In this document: one piece after another, positions 51,922-62,713 of the stretch | How the letters are laid out: every line of letters starts with the position of its first letter | Numbering within the stretch: the first letter of the stretch is position 1 | Assembly (NCBI RefSeq): GCF_021653975.1 | Contig: NZ_JAJKFK010000001.1 | Span: forward strand, 310,001 to 374,000 | Length of the DNA: 64,000 bases | Reading direction: 5' to 3' | DNA from: Amycolatopsis sp. GM8 | Lineage (GTDB): Bacteria; Actinomycetota; Actinomycetes; Mycobacteriales; Pseudonocardiaceae | The notes under the pieces: model-generated | Seen by the model: the letters and a program-made list of their open reading frames with translations, nothing else | The model's database searches: none | Told to the model about the DNA's origin: nothing | Program-made: the position numbers and the translations under genes

Positions 51922-52344
51922 TTACGCGGCGGGGTCGCGCGTCTGCGGGTCGCTGTCGAAGCCGGCCTCTGCTGACGACGAGGGCCGGCGCGGGTCTCGT
52001 TGATCCGGCGAAGCAGGTGGCTCGCTCTCGGCATCACGAACCAGTTGCCGCAACTGTTTCAAGTCGGCCTCTTTCGTGCGGAGTAGGCGTTCGACCCGAC
52101 TGTACGATAGTCGTAGCTCACCGCCGACCATGCGATCCACCACTCGGCCCATCTCCGTCCGGACCTGCTGCAGATCCGCCTTGAGCTCATTCTGTTCATC
52201 AAATCTGAGCAAGAACTCCGCGATTAGGTCCGCCTCGAGTTGGTCTCTGTGCTCCCGTGCCGCGTCGACCTCCCTTTTCAGTGCCAGGGCGCGCTTGCGG
52301 GCTTGCTCTCGTTTCCGCGGTGATGGTGCTTTATTTCTACTCAT
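51922..52344 (-). CDS. Coiled-coil hypothetical protein
   Basis: A 140-aa protein from ATG 52344 with a long heptad region (REHRDQLEADLIAEFLLRFD, ELKADLQQVRTEMGRVVDRM) and a Pro/Ser/Asp-rich tail. The frame upstream of this ATG is not coding. The function is unknown; such proteins often serve in element partition or transfer control. Confidence 0.58.
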   Translation of the reverse strand: MSRNKAPSPRKREQARKRALALKREVDAAREHRDQLEADLIAEFLLRFDEQNELKADLQQVRTEMGRVVDRMVGGELRLSYSRVERLLRTKEADLKQLRQLVRDAESEPPASPDQRDPRRPSSSAEAGFDSDPQTRDPAA

Positions 52345-53212
52345 GAACCTACCATAGCGGCCGCGGCGCGGAAATTGGTGAGATATGTGAACCACTAGGC
52401 AGGACCTTAGACGATAAGGGGGGCGCAACCGTCGAACAAACGACGTTGGAGGCCGACCACCGCGCGGGAGAGCAACGACTCGTGCGGCGTCGGTGACGCG
52501 GAAACGTTTGCCCGCAGCCAGACGCTGACCGGCCACGCCGTGTCCACACGCGACACGAAAATAGAGCACGCCCGTGCTCGACGGAGGAGGCGCCTCTGCC
52601 AAACCGGTTTGATCTAAGGTTGACGTAGTCGCAATTGTCAGCGGAGCTGCCGGTAAGCAAACCGGCAGCTCCGCGGTTCAAACGACCACCGCGGACGGCA
52701 GAACTCTTCGGCAATGCCGAATTGCTTCCGCCGTGCGGTGGCCCCAGTCGCGATGGCGGTCGCGTGCCGGTCGACAGCAGGTGGCAGCGTCGCTGAGCAT
52801 GCATATCGGTGACGCCACGAGCCGGCGTCGACGGGGCCAGCGTGACCGAAGAGCGCGTGCCCGCGGAAGCAACACCCGTGTCCGCGACGGCGACATTTGG
52901 CGGTCCGGGCAATCACTGCGACGCGGCTCGCGGTCAGGTCGTGGATGCACGCCAGCGCTGTCCGAGGTCCGGAGTTGAGCTGTTCGCGGCGGGCTCCTGC
53001 CCGACACACGCACCGTCGGTCTCCGTGAAGCGTGGCACGCCGAGGCCGTGCTTCCAACGGACTCCCGCTTCAACCAGGTCGCTCCGAGCTGGCGCAGTTT
53101 GGTGGGGGCCCTACAGGTCGTCGAGGCCGTCACTTTATATCGTTGATCGTTTCCGCTAACATCGCTTCCAACCCCTCGCGAGAAGCATGCGCGCCGAGGG
53201 GAGTTTTACACG
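52345..53212. other. Gene-free region
   Basis: About 870 bases with no convincing gene. It contains the hairpin at 52641-52674 and, before the next gene, an imperfect CCCCTCG/CGAGGGG stem followed by TTTT at about 53175-53206. Confidence 0.4.
52641..52674. terminator. Perfect 14-bp hairpin
   Basis: Arms 52641-52654 and 52661-52674 around AAGCAA in an otherwise gene-free stretch. Its transcript is not known. Confidence 0.6.
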
Positions 53213-54067
53213 TTGAGTTCACCCAATGACGAGCCGTTACGAGTTCAGCCAGGCAACCAATTAACCGCGGATCGCTTGTCTAGCGCACCCGGACCCGTGA
53301 TTGCCGTGACTGACGTGGCAACCTTCCACAAGACCCGGGAGGCCCGGACTCAGCTCGGCTCTGTATTCGCGTTCGACCTAGAGGGAGCCATCCCCGATCG
53401 TTCGACCTTCTGGTGGAATCCTCTCCGCACCGCGCGTGGAGCAGCGGCGGCGGCGAGAATTTCGCATGAATTGACAAAAGGCTTCCGAAGGACTCGTCGC
53501 CAATATCACAATGCAACGCTAATCCAGCTAGCAGACGCAATGCGTCACCTAATTCTTGCGGCGATAAACAAGGACGAAACCCTATTAAAAGTCCAAGAAT
53601 GGGCAGCGACCCAGAGTGAAGAACCCGTGAGGATACTTGCAGACTCAGGATCCAACACTCAAGCTAAACTTCTCGGCAGCCTCCTTAAAACACCTCACGA
53701 TCACAGAGGAACGATATTTGAAGGACTCGACGATCATTTACAAGAAGTACTTGACGACACTGCCGCTGCATGCGTTGCAGCATCTGCACGAAACAAACCC
53801 GGTGATCCGCCTGCGAAACCGGAGTTCACACCATGGCAGCTCTTCGATGCCGACAGCCACGGGATTGCAAGCTTGTACATCATCACAAGTCGCGCAGATT
53901 CGCCAGAAAATCTCCTCATTTCGATGCTGACCGTAGAATTGACTGCATTCGCAATCATGTACGCGAGACTCATGGGAGGAAAGATTTATCCACCTCTTTC
54001 CATCGCAAGCCCACGATTGCCTCGTATGATGAAATCACACGAGATTGGGATAATTCCCCAGATTTGA
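53213..54067 (+). CDS. Type IV coupling-protein (VirD4/TraG-like) fragment lacking Walker A and B
   Basis: The 284-aa frame matches the middle of actinobacterial coupling ATPases: SAPGPVIAVTDVATFHKTRE, VFAFDLEGAIPD, WWNPLRTARGAAAAARI, then a helical all-alpha-like part and GIASLYIITSRADSPENLL, up to IYPPL, where intact proteins continue into the Walker B DEAAN box. Walker A, which should precede SAPGPV, is missing too. The second half is AT-rich. It is either a relic of the coupling protein or a derived stand-alone protein; the frame itself is intact. Confidence 0.65.
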   Translation: MSSPNDEPLRVQPGNQLTADRLSSAPGPVIAVTDVATFHKTREARTQLGSVFAFDLEGAIPDRSTFWWNPLRTARGAAAAARISHELTKGFRRTRRQYHNATLIQLADAMRHLILAAINKDETLLKVQEWAATQSEEPVRILADSGSNTQAKLLGSLLKTPHDHRGTIFEGLDDHLQEVLDDTAAACVAASARNKPGDPPAKPEFTPWQLFDADSHGIASLYIITSRADSPENLLISMLTVELTAFAIMYARLMGGKIYPPLSIASPRLPRMMKSHEIGIIPQI

Positions 54068-54315
54068 TTACCAACGCTACACCGGGTGCAGGGCCGCCTA
54101 TCGCGACGCAAGGTGCACGAGCACCCGCTTGATTTGGACGGCGGCCGGAACCAAAACTTGGCCGACAGTTTCCCACGCGGCGACACCAAGATTGGAATTT
54201 GGCGAGCATTCAGCTTATCGCCGTCGCCTTAGAATAGGAGCTAATACCGGCAGTGCTCGCCGCAGCATGCACGTCTCGACGGGACATTGAGTCTGCAGGC
54301 ATCGCGAGGTGCGCC

Positions 54316-54552
54316 TCATGGTAAATCCACCGATAGAGCGCGAATTATCGACGCGGTAACTACGCGCCTCCGTCCTCCGATCATAATGACCTTGGCGGGG
54401 AATTCGTTGCGCCCGATAAGGTCGTGAGCCCAACTCGTCGAGATACCGAATGCGGCGGCCGCATGCGGCACACCCACCGTGGCCGGCCAGTTCGCGATCT
54501 CGGCCAATGTGGGACCTTGGTCAGCACCAGGATCGGCTGGGGAGGCCATCAT
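54316..54552 (-). CDS. Excisionase-like small HTH protein
   Basis: 78 aa; GVPHAAAAFGISTSWAHDLI then FPAKVIMIGGRRRVV is a MerR/AlpA-type winged helix of the kind used by element excisionases (DNA-binding helix followed by wing). The ATG overlaps the upstream XRE stop by four bases. Its position between regulator and integrase supports a role in excision control. Confidence 0.68.
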   Translation of the reverse strand: MMASPADPGADQGPTLAEIANWPATVGVPHAAAAFGISTSWAHDLIGRNEFPAKVIMIGGRRRVVTASIIRALSVDLP

Positions 54553-54779
54553 GATGCTCGATCAAGAACTGGCTCGACGTCAAAAAGGTCGCTGATCCTT
54601 ACACCCAGGCGGCGAGCCAAGGCAACCTTCTGCATTGGCCCCAGCTCTCGCTGTCGCCGCTCGACCCGGCTCAGATAGGTAGGGTCAAGGCCGCACAGAT
54701 CGGCGACGTCTCGAAGCGTCAAGCCACGAGACTGGCGCCATTGACGTAGCCTGCTGGCGTCCTGCTCGGTCAACACCAT
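54549..54779 (-). CDS. Small XRE regulator
   Basis: From ATG 54779 (GAGGGGGGTGG upstream) the 76-aa protein is a single HTH: RLRQWRQSRGLTLRDVADLC, YLSRVERRQRELG. It is divergent from the second regulator at 54878 and co-transcribed with the excisionase-like gene, like a small lysogeny-type switch. Confidence 0.75.
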   Translation of the reverse strand: MVLTEQDASRLRQWRQSRGLTLRDVADLCGLDPTYLSRVERRQRELGPMQKVALARRLGVRISDLFDVEPVLDRAS

Positions 54780-54877
54780 CCACCCCCCTCGTATGTTCGG
54801 ATGGCGACCCAACGACTTGATCGTGTCGCAGGTTGGTTGGGTTGTCAAGCGAACAAACGATATGGCAGACTAGCGCG
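54780..54877. promoter_or_regulatory. Divergent control region
   Basis: The 98-base gap between the two divergent XRE genes. It holds ACCCAACGACTTGA and, inverted and imperfectly, GGTTGGGTTGTCAAG, plausible operator halves, and AT-rich TATGG/TTGTCA elements near the rightward start. Confidence 0.45.
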
Positions 54878-55549
54878 GTGGCAAGACCCCAGACACTCAG
54901 CGAGGCAGTGGGCGAGAATCTGCGACGTATCCGCCAAGAGTATGGGATGACGCACGAGGAACTCGCCCGCCTCCTCCGCGCGAACGGGTTGAACTGGAGT
55001 CGAAGTAGCTACACAGCACGCGAAGCGGGCAATCGCCTCGACCTGGACCTCAGGGACACACTCATGTTAGCCATCGCACTAAATGTAGATCCCGTAGAAC
55101 TGATAGCCGGCGATGGTGAAATTCAGATGAGCGACACCGCCGTCCTTTCCCGCAGCTTCTTGAGAAAGGTACTCCGCGGCGATCACAAGCGAGCCGACCT
55201 AAGCGATTCCACACCGAGAAACAAACAACAAACTATCACCCACGACCAGGATAATGCGTCAGCCGTCGATGCTGCGCTACAGCCGGGAGCGATCGAGGTT
55301 GACGCGCGAGTCGCCACCCAACTCGGAATACCGCTGAGGGCTGTTTTGGATGCTGCCTACACCTTGTGGGATCACCCGTTGACCGAGGAGCGCGATGTAC
55401 GGGCATCAGCATACCAGGGAGTGGATTCACGCCGGAGACAAGCTCATCGCGGCCATATTACTCGCCATCTAGTCGCAGAACTTCGAGCGGAACTCGCTCG
55501 AAACGGCGTCATCGACCAGGCGCCGAACCAGAGGAACAATGACACGTGA
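54878..55549 (+). CDS. XRE-family regulator, integrase operon
   Basis: From GTG 54878 the 223-aa protein has an N-terminal HTH (residues 10-75: GENLRRIRQEYGMTHEELAR, SSYTAREAGNR, LMLAIALNVDPVELI) and a longer C-terminal part with no known domain, rich in Arg and His at its end. The stop overlaps a spurious ATG; the integrase starts 11 bases further. It probably controls integrase and excisionase. Confidence 0.72.
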   Translation: MARPQTLSEAVGENLRRIRQEYGMTHEELARLLRANGLNWSRSSYTAREAGNRLDLDLRDTLMLAIALNVDPVELIAGDGEIQMSDTAVLSRSFLRKVLRGDHKRADLSDSTPRNKQQTITHDQDNASAVDAALQPGAIEVDARVATQLGIPLRAVLDAAYTLWDHPLTEERDVRASAYQGVDSRRRQAHRGHITRHLVAELRAELARNGVIDQAPNQRNNDT

Positions 55550-55559
55550 AGGAGGTCAA

Positions 55560-56732
55560 ATGGGCGAGCCGATCAAAAAGATCCAACTAAAGAATGGCGA
55601 TGTACGATACCGATTCGTCGTCGACATAGGCGCCGATCCCACGACGGGCAGGCGTCGACAGCTGACCAGGACCTATGATTCCAAGAAGGAGGCCCGCGCC
55701 GAGTACTCCAGGATCAGGCACGAAACCGACGACGGAACATTGGTCGCACCGGCCAAGATCACCGTCTCGGACTGGCTGGACACCTGGCTCAAGTCAGCCA
55801 CGATTGACGTGGAGAAAGGCACCGCCGCCAACTACGCCGACGCGCTCCTGCCCGTGCGGGAGCGTCTCGGTGACCGGCAGTTGCAGCAACTCGACGAGGA
55901 GCACATTGACGGGCTGGTGAGCTGGATGCTGACCTCCGGTCGCAAACGGGGTGGCAAGGTCGGCACTGGGCTGGGCGTCCGGTCGGTCGAGCTGACGCTC
56001 GGCCGACTCCGTTCCGCCCTCAACGTGGCCGTGCGGCGCAAGTTGGTGGTGCGCAACGTCGCGCAGTACACCAAGATCCCGCGGGAAGCGCGCAGGAGGG
56101 CCGCGGCGGCAAAGGCTAAGAGGATCCCGTGGAACGCGGACGAGGTGAAGACCTTCGTGGCCGCGACCCGCGCGGACAGGTTGCACGTGCTGATGCTGCT
56201 GTCGCTGCTGGGTATGCGGCCCGCCGAGGTTTGCGGGCTGCGCTGGGCCGCCGACGTCGACCTGGAAGCCAAGACGATCCGCGTGGAGAACACCCGGACC
56301 ATCGTGGAGGGCGAGGTCGAGGAGAAGGGGCCCAAGTCGGAAAAGGGCAAGCGTACCTTGCCCCTACCTGGCCCCGTAGTCACCGCCCTGAAGGCCCTGA
56401 AGGCCCGCCAGGCGGACGAGAAGCTCGCCGCTGGGTCGGCGTACGTTGCCTCCGGGTACGTGCTGGTCGACGAACAGGGCATGCCCTGGAAGACCGACAA
56501 GCTGCGTCGGGAGACCTACAAGCTCATGGCCACTGCGAAGGTGCGGAAGGTCCGGCCGTACGACGCCCGGCACGCTTGCCTGACGTACCTCGCAACGTCT
56601 GGGGTGCCTGACGTCATCGTAAGTGCCTGGGCAGGCCATGCGGATCTCAGCTTCACCAAGCGCGTCTACATCCACCCCAACGTGGAGCACCTCCAGGATG
56701 CCGCCGACCAGCTCGACGCGCTCCTAGGCTGA
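55560..56732 (+). CDS. int: Tyrosine integrase
   Basis: The 390-aa protein would catalyse insertion into the adjacent tRNA gene. Domains are a basic arm-binding start (residues 1-60), core-binding SAM-like region (about 65-160: KITVSDWLDTWLKSA) and a catalytic part with LGMRPAEVCGLRW (Arg), YDARHACLTYLA (the HxxR box, as DARH), WAGHADLSFTKRVYIHP (His and Tyr nucleophile). ATG 55560 has a perfect AAGGAGG six bases upstream; the ATG at 55539 lacks one. It ends about 120 bases from the tRNA 3' end, as in tRNA-targeted elements. Confidence 0.93.
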   Translation: MGEPIKKIQLKNGDVRYRFVVDIGADPTTGRRRQLTRTYDSKKEARAEYSRIRHETDDGTLVAPAKITVSDWLDTWLKSATIDVEKGTAANYADALLPVRERLGDRQLQQLDEEHIDGLVSWMLTSGRKRGGKVGTGLGVRSVELTLGRLRSALNVAVRRKLVVRNVAQYTKIPREARRRAAAAKAKRIPWNADEVKTFVAATRADRLHVLMLLSLLGMRPAEVCGLRWAADVDLEAKTIRVENTRTIVEGEVEEKGPKSEKGKRTLPLPGPVVTALKALKARQADEKLAAGSAYVASGYVLVDEQGMPWKTDKLRRETYKLMATAKVRKVRPYDARHACLTYLATSGVPDVIVSAWAGHADLSFTKRVYIHPNVEHLQDAADQLDALLG

Positions 56733-56852
56733 TTTAACAGTACAAGCGTTCGTGAGAAAATGTGAGACGACAGGTCCCGGACAAGAGTCAGGGCCCCGTC
56801 TCACCGAAGTAAGAACAAGGCCCTGACCTGGACTTTCTCAGTCCGCCGACCG

Positions 56853-56925
<73 letters not shown>

Positions 56926-56926
<1 letters not shown>

Positions 56927-56961
56927 GTCGTCATCACCCCGCGTATGGGGTGATGACGACC
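56926..56961. terminator. Perfect 15-bp hairpin
   Basis: Arms 56926-56940 and 56947-56961, overlapping the first base of the tRNA. It probably ends the leftward subtilase transcript before the tRNA. Confidence 0.65.
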
Positions 56962-57286
56962 AGCTTACGGGGTCCGGGCAAGCGGCTCTCAGCTGGGGTC
57001 ACCCGGCCGGCGGGGTCGGCGCCGCCGGCGGTGGCTCGAGCGCTGCGGGGTGTGGGGCGGCGGCAGGAGGACAATCGCCAGGTCGAGGCCTTTCTCACCG
57101 AGCTCGGCGGCATCCGGAACGACCTTGGCATAGTCGTGATCCGGGCCGGGCGTGGCTCGACGAGCATGATCTCCTTCGGGTCCCGACCGACGGTCACGCA
57201 GTGCTGGTGCAGAGCGTCCGCTTCTCACCACTGTCCGCGATGCGGATCGGCGGGTGGGGTCGCCGGAGCGACCCCACCCTGCCGGG
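56962..57286. other. Intergenic region
   Basis: About 325 bases between the tRNA hairpin and the subtilase stop. No gene seen. Confidence 0.4.
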
Positions 57287-60187
57287 TCACACCGGGCGTA
57301 CCGGTCCGTTGACGATCACCGGCCGCACGCCCGCCGGGCTCGCCGCCGCTGTCGGCTGCACGTACCCGTTGATGTGCAAGGAAACCGCCCGGATCGAACC
57401 GGTGTCCGCGCCCGCCACATCGGCCACCTTGAACGTCCACATGCCGTCCGCCGGGGCACCCGTCAGCGCCCCGAGCGGGCTGATCGGCCGCCACGTTCCG
57501 GTGAACGGCGCCGCCGTGCCGAACGCCGACGTGATCGGCGTCGACGCACTGTCGTCGAACACGACCTGGCACATGTTGTGCCCGCTGGCGCCGTTGCGCT
57601 GGAACACCGTCGCGCTGAGCCCGGTCGGCGACGTCAGCGTGCCGACCAGGTCACCGACATACGAGTGGTTGAGCCCCACCGTCGTCGACGCGGCATCCGT
57701 GCTGCACGCCGTGCCGTCCACCGAGAACGTCACCCGCGACGCCCGGCCCACCCCGCTGACCGTGATCGGCACCGAGGCGCCGATCGGGCTGTTGTCCGGG
57801 ATCGCCACCGGCGGACCGGTGTAGGCGAAGTCCCGCACCACCGGCGACGGGGTGCCCACCGGCACCGAGAACGACGTCGTGGACGGCGAGTAGGCGCCGG
57901 CGAACGTGACCTTCGCGTCGAGCACGACCGGCTGGCCGAGTTCCTGCGTCGCCGGCACGGTCAGCGTGAACTCGTTGATCCCGGTCTGGCCGGGACTGAT
58001 CGTGCCGTAGGACTTCGACCGCGGCGCGATCGTGACCCCCGGCGTCGGGCTGGTCAGCACGACGCTGGTGGACACCGCGGTGCCGTCGCCGTCGTTGTGC
58101 ACCGGCAGCCGCACGGTCGCGACATCACCCGGGTCGAGCCCGGCGCCGCCGTCGCGCGGCACGATCGACGGCTCCTGCGCGGTCACCAGCGGCTGCGGGC
58201 TGGCGCCGGTGTAGGCGAGTACCTTGTCCGCCAACAGGATTCCATGCCCGGTCAGATTGTCCTGGCCCGGTGCCTCGATGTCCACCGCGGTATTCAGCAG
58301 CGCCTCATGAACGTCCGTTGTAGACAGTCCGGGATTGCCGGACACCACCAGTGCGGCGATCGCGGCCGCGTGCGGGGCCGCCGCCGAGGTCCCGAAGAAC
58401 GGGCTGAACCCGGTCACGCTCGTGGACACGCCGTCGGCCGCCGTGAGGTCCGGCTTCGCGCGGACCTCACCACCGGTCGAGGACACGTTCCCTGGCGTGA
58501 TCGGGGTTCCGTCGGCCTGATAGAACACCCGCCGCGGACCATCCGAGCTGAACCGTTCCGCCTTGGTCGCGGCCGAGAACGAGCCGGGGTACGGACCGGC
58601 GGGGTTCGGCGGGTCACCCGGTTCGAGAGCACGCCCGAAGGCCGCCGCGGCCGGTGCCGCCGCCACGCTGAAGGCGTCGCGCGCCGCGGAGTGTCCCACC
58701 GTCACTCCGGGAGTGTTGTAGGCCTTGAGCCCGTCCGCCGAGTCGGAGAACCTGCCACGCAGGGCTGAAAGCGAAAGGTACCGGTTCGCGCCCGAGTACT
58801 TGACGATCGCGAGCCGCAAGCCGCTGCCGCCGAACGGTGACGTGGCAAGGAACTCGTACGGATCCTGGGTGCCGTCCTGCACGTCCTGGCTGAAGGCCAC
58901 AATGGACCCTGCCGAGTCGAACAGGTACAGGTCGTAGTCGTCGGACGCGGCGCCCAGTGGATCGGACCAGTGCAGCGTCACCGGGATGCCCGCCGACGAG
59001 GCGTCCGAGATGGGTTCGAAGATCTGGGTGCCGGACGAACCGGCGAAGTTGTGCGCGGTGCCGGCGAACTTGCCCACCCGCTGGCCCGAGTCGACGAAGT
59101 CGCCTTCCCAGTGCGCGGCAGTGCCGTCCGCGACGCTTCCTTCATTGCCGGCCGAGGAGAAGTACAGGGCGCCGTCGGCGGTCACGTCGTTGACCGACTG
59201 CGCGATGATCCAGTCCTGGAACGGCGATTCCTTGAAATAGATGACGTCGTCGACGATCACGTCGCAGTGCCGTTCGAAGCGCAGTGTCCGGATGTTGTCG
59301 GCGAAACTGGCGTCGGAGTTGAACGCCGAGGCGAAACCGAGCGCGGCGCCGGGCGCGAGGTCATGGATGATCTCGAGCATCGCTGTGCCCTCATCGCCGG
59401 CGCCTTCCTGCCCGGCAACGACGTCGACCGCCGGCAGCTCGCCCGCCGCCTGCGAGACGGCGAGGGAGTCGACGCCGTCGGACAGCGCGCACACCTTCAC
59501 CCCGACGCCGGTGACGCCGAACTGCTGGCGCGCGGCGTCGGCGTTGTGCGCGCGGTCGCCCTCGCTGGTGACCGCCGACGCGGCGACCTGTGTGCGGGCC
59601 TGCGTCTTGGCCGTGACGGCCTGCTGGAGCTCCTGCTGGATGCGGGCTGCCTTCTGCTGCTTGGTCTCGGCCGGGGTGGTCGTGCCCGGTACGGCCGGCT
59701 CCCGCTGAGTCATCGCTCCGTCCGCGGCTTCGACCCGCTTGACGTCGGACCGCGCGGCGATCGCGGTGAGCGCGGCAAGTGGCACGTCGGCGCGGATGCT
59801 CGAGTACCGGTCGGACACCGCGCGCACCCCGGCGCCGGCCTTGGTGAGCGCGGTGATGAGGTCGCCGGACACCTTGGTGACGCGGATGTCCACGAGTGCG
59901 GTGCTGCCGGCGTTCTTCCGCAGCGCGGGCAGGGCCGAGGCGTTCAGCTTGCCGCCCTGGAGCTTCTCCTGCACCAGGAGGTTGCTGTCTACTTTGGACT
60001 CGGTCTTGGTCGAACCGGCCTTGATCGCCTGCAGGGTCGCGATCTGCCGCAGTGCGTTCGCGGTCGGATCGCCGGCCTGTGCGGCGGCCGCCGTGGCCGG
60101 TGCGGCCAGGCCGAGCGCGGCGGCTATTGCCGCCACACAGGCCAGTACCGTGGATCTGGATCTTCTGCTGGAACGGTGTGGATTCAC
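57287..60187 (-). CDS. Secreted S8-family (subtilase-like) protease with C-terminal P domain
   Basis: The protein (966 aa from GTG 60187, with AAGGGA upstream) has a signal peptide (Arg-rich, VLACVAAIAAALGLAAPATA), a prodomain-like region to about 200, then a subtilase core with ALSDGVDSL (Asp) and FFGTSAAAPHAAAIAALV (Ser). Where HGT would give the catalytic His, the sequence reads DEGTAMLEIIHDLAPG, so that His appears replaced by Glu. A beta-sandwich and a proprotein-convertase P domain (about 835-950, ending VSLHINGY) follow. It would act outside the cell. The right-hand flank looks chromosomal. Confidence 0.85.
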   Translation of the reverse strand: MNPHRSSRRSRSTVLACVAAIAAALGLAAPATAAAAQAGDPTANALRQIATLQAIKAGSTKTESKVDSNLLVQEKLQGGKLNASALPALRKNAGSTALVDIRVTKVSGDLITALTKAGAGVRAVSDRYSSIRADVPLAALTAIAARSDVKRVEAADGAMTQREPAVPGTTTPAETKQQKAARIQQELQQAVTAKTQARTQVAASAVTSEGDRAHNADAARQQFGVTGVGVKVCALSDGVDSLAVSQAAGELPAVDVVAGQEGAGDEGTAMLEIIHDLAPGAALGFASAFNSDASFADNIRTLRFERHCDVIVDDVIYFKESPFQDWIIAQSVNDVTADGALYFSSAGNEGSVADGTAAHWEGDFVDSGQRVGKFAGTAHNFAGSSGTQIFEPISDASSAGIPVTLHWSDPLGAASDDYDLYLFDSAGSIVAFSQDVQDGTQDPYEFLATSPFGGSGLRLAIVKYSGANRYLSLSALRGRFSDSADGLKAYNTPGVTVGHSAARDAFSVAAAPAAAAFGRALEPGDPPNPAGPYPGSFSAATKAERFSSDGPRRVFYQADGTPITPGNVSSTGGEVRAKPDLTAADGVSTSVTGFSPFFGTSAAAPHAAAIAALVVSGNPGLSTTDVHEALLNTAVDIEAPGQDNLTGHGILLADKVLAYTGASPQPLVTAQEPSIVPRDGGAGLDPGDVATVRLPVHNDGDGTAVSTSVVLTSPTPGVTIAPRSKSYGTISPGQTGINEFTLTVPATQELGQPVVLDAKVTFAGAYSPSTTSFSVPVGTPSPVVRDFAYTGPPVAIPDNSPIGASVPITVSGVGRASRVTFSVDGTACSTDAASTTVGLNHSYVGDLVGTLTSPTGLSATVFQRNGASGHNMCQVVFDDSASTPITSAFGTAAPFTGTWRPISPLGALTGAPADGMWTFKVADVAGADTGSIRAVSLHINGYVQPTAAASPAGVRPVIVNGPVRPV

Positions 60188-60488
60188 GAGCGTCCCTTCA
60201 TCCTCAGGCACGTGCCCCGACACACGCTGAGCCATGCCGGTTCGATCACCGGCTCAGGAAAGGTAAAGGCTTGTGGATATCTCACCGCAGCGGCCGTACG
60301 GGTGACTTGGGGAAGATATTTTCCGGCAAGCAGCAGAGCTCGTAGGCCGTTCGGTGCAACGCCTGACGCTTTGGCACCAACAGGTCCGCACAGTCGAGTC
60401 GATTGGCCGAACCAATCGAAGTGGTTCGACCAGTGACGCGACTGCGCGAACCTGCCATCCTCCTCCGGCGTGGCGAAGGTCTTGAGGC
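60188..60488. other. Intergenic region
   Basis: About 300 bases between the subtilase start and the ABC-F stop. No gene seen. Confidence 0.4.
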
Positions 60489-62108
<1,620 letters not shown>

Positions 62109-62713
62109 GCGAAAAAGCCTTCGAGTGTGGCGCGCGTTCGCGCGAAGGAACAGGGAACGACGGCATGGCCGCTGCAGGCTCACGCACCCGGCAGCGGCCG
62201 ATCATCATCCGGTCTATCCGGAGATGTCGAGGTCACCTTCCACAGTCGTCTCCTCGTTCCGTTCACTCGCTCCAGTCGATGCTACCTTGCCGATCCGGTA
62301 GCCGGGCATGGATCACCCGCGTAGCCCGTTCGGCGTCGGGCTCCTCACCGGTGATCAACGCCAGGTACACATAGGACTCCATGACAACGCTCGCGTTCGT
62401 GGTCGACAGCGGGCGAGATCGTCTTGGCGTTCCAGAAATCGTTGCATACCACAGTTTCCGATCGCGGCCGTGCCTGCTCCGGTCACGACATAGCGGCGCG
62501 CAGCCGTTCAACGGTGCCGTTCATCAGGTTCCATCACACCTGGCTCCGCGGCGAGCCCCGTGCACATCGACTCGCGCGCCGGACCGCACCGGTCAACTGC
62601 CTGCGCAACGGTCTGCCACCACGCATGTTCGCCCCCGTTGGCTGCCTTGACATCGATCGTGGCTCGGAGGACAGTCCGCGACATTACGCGAATGTGTGGC
62701 AATGGAGCGGCAG
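62109..62713. other. Divergent promoter region
   Basis: About 600 bases between ABC-F and esterase genes. The only candidate is a 39-codon minus-strand frame (from ATG 62382, YVYLALITGEEPDAERATRV), too short to call. Confidence 0.35.

Noticed and set aside
58970..60436. 488-codon plus-strand frame opposite the subtilase
   Set aside because: It mirrors the subtilase codons; no domain and highly repetitive Gly/Arg content.
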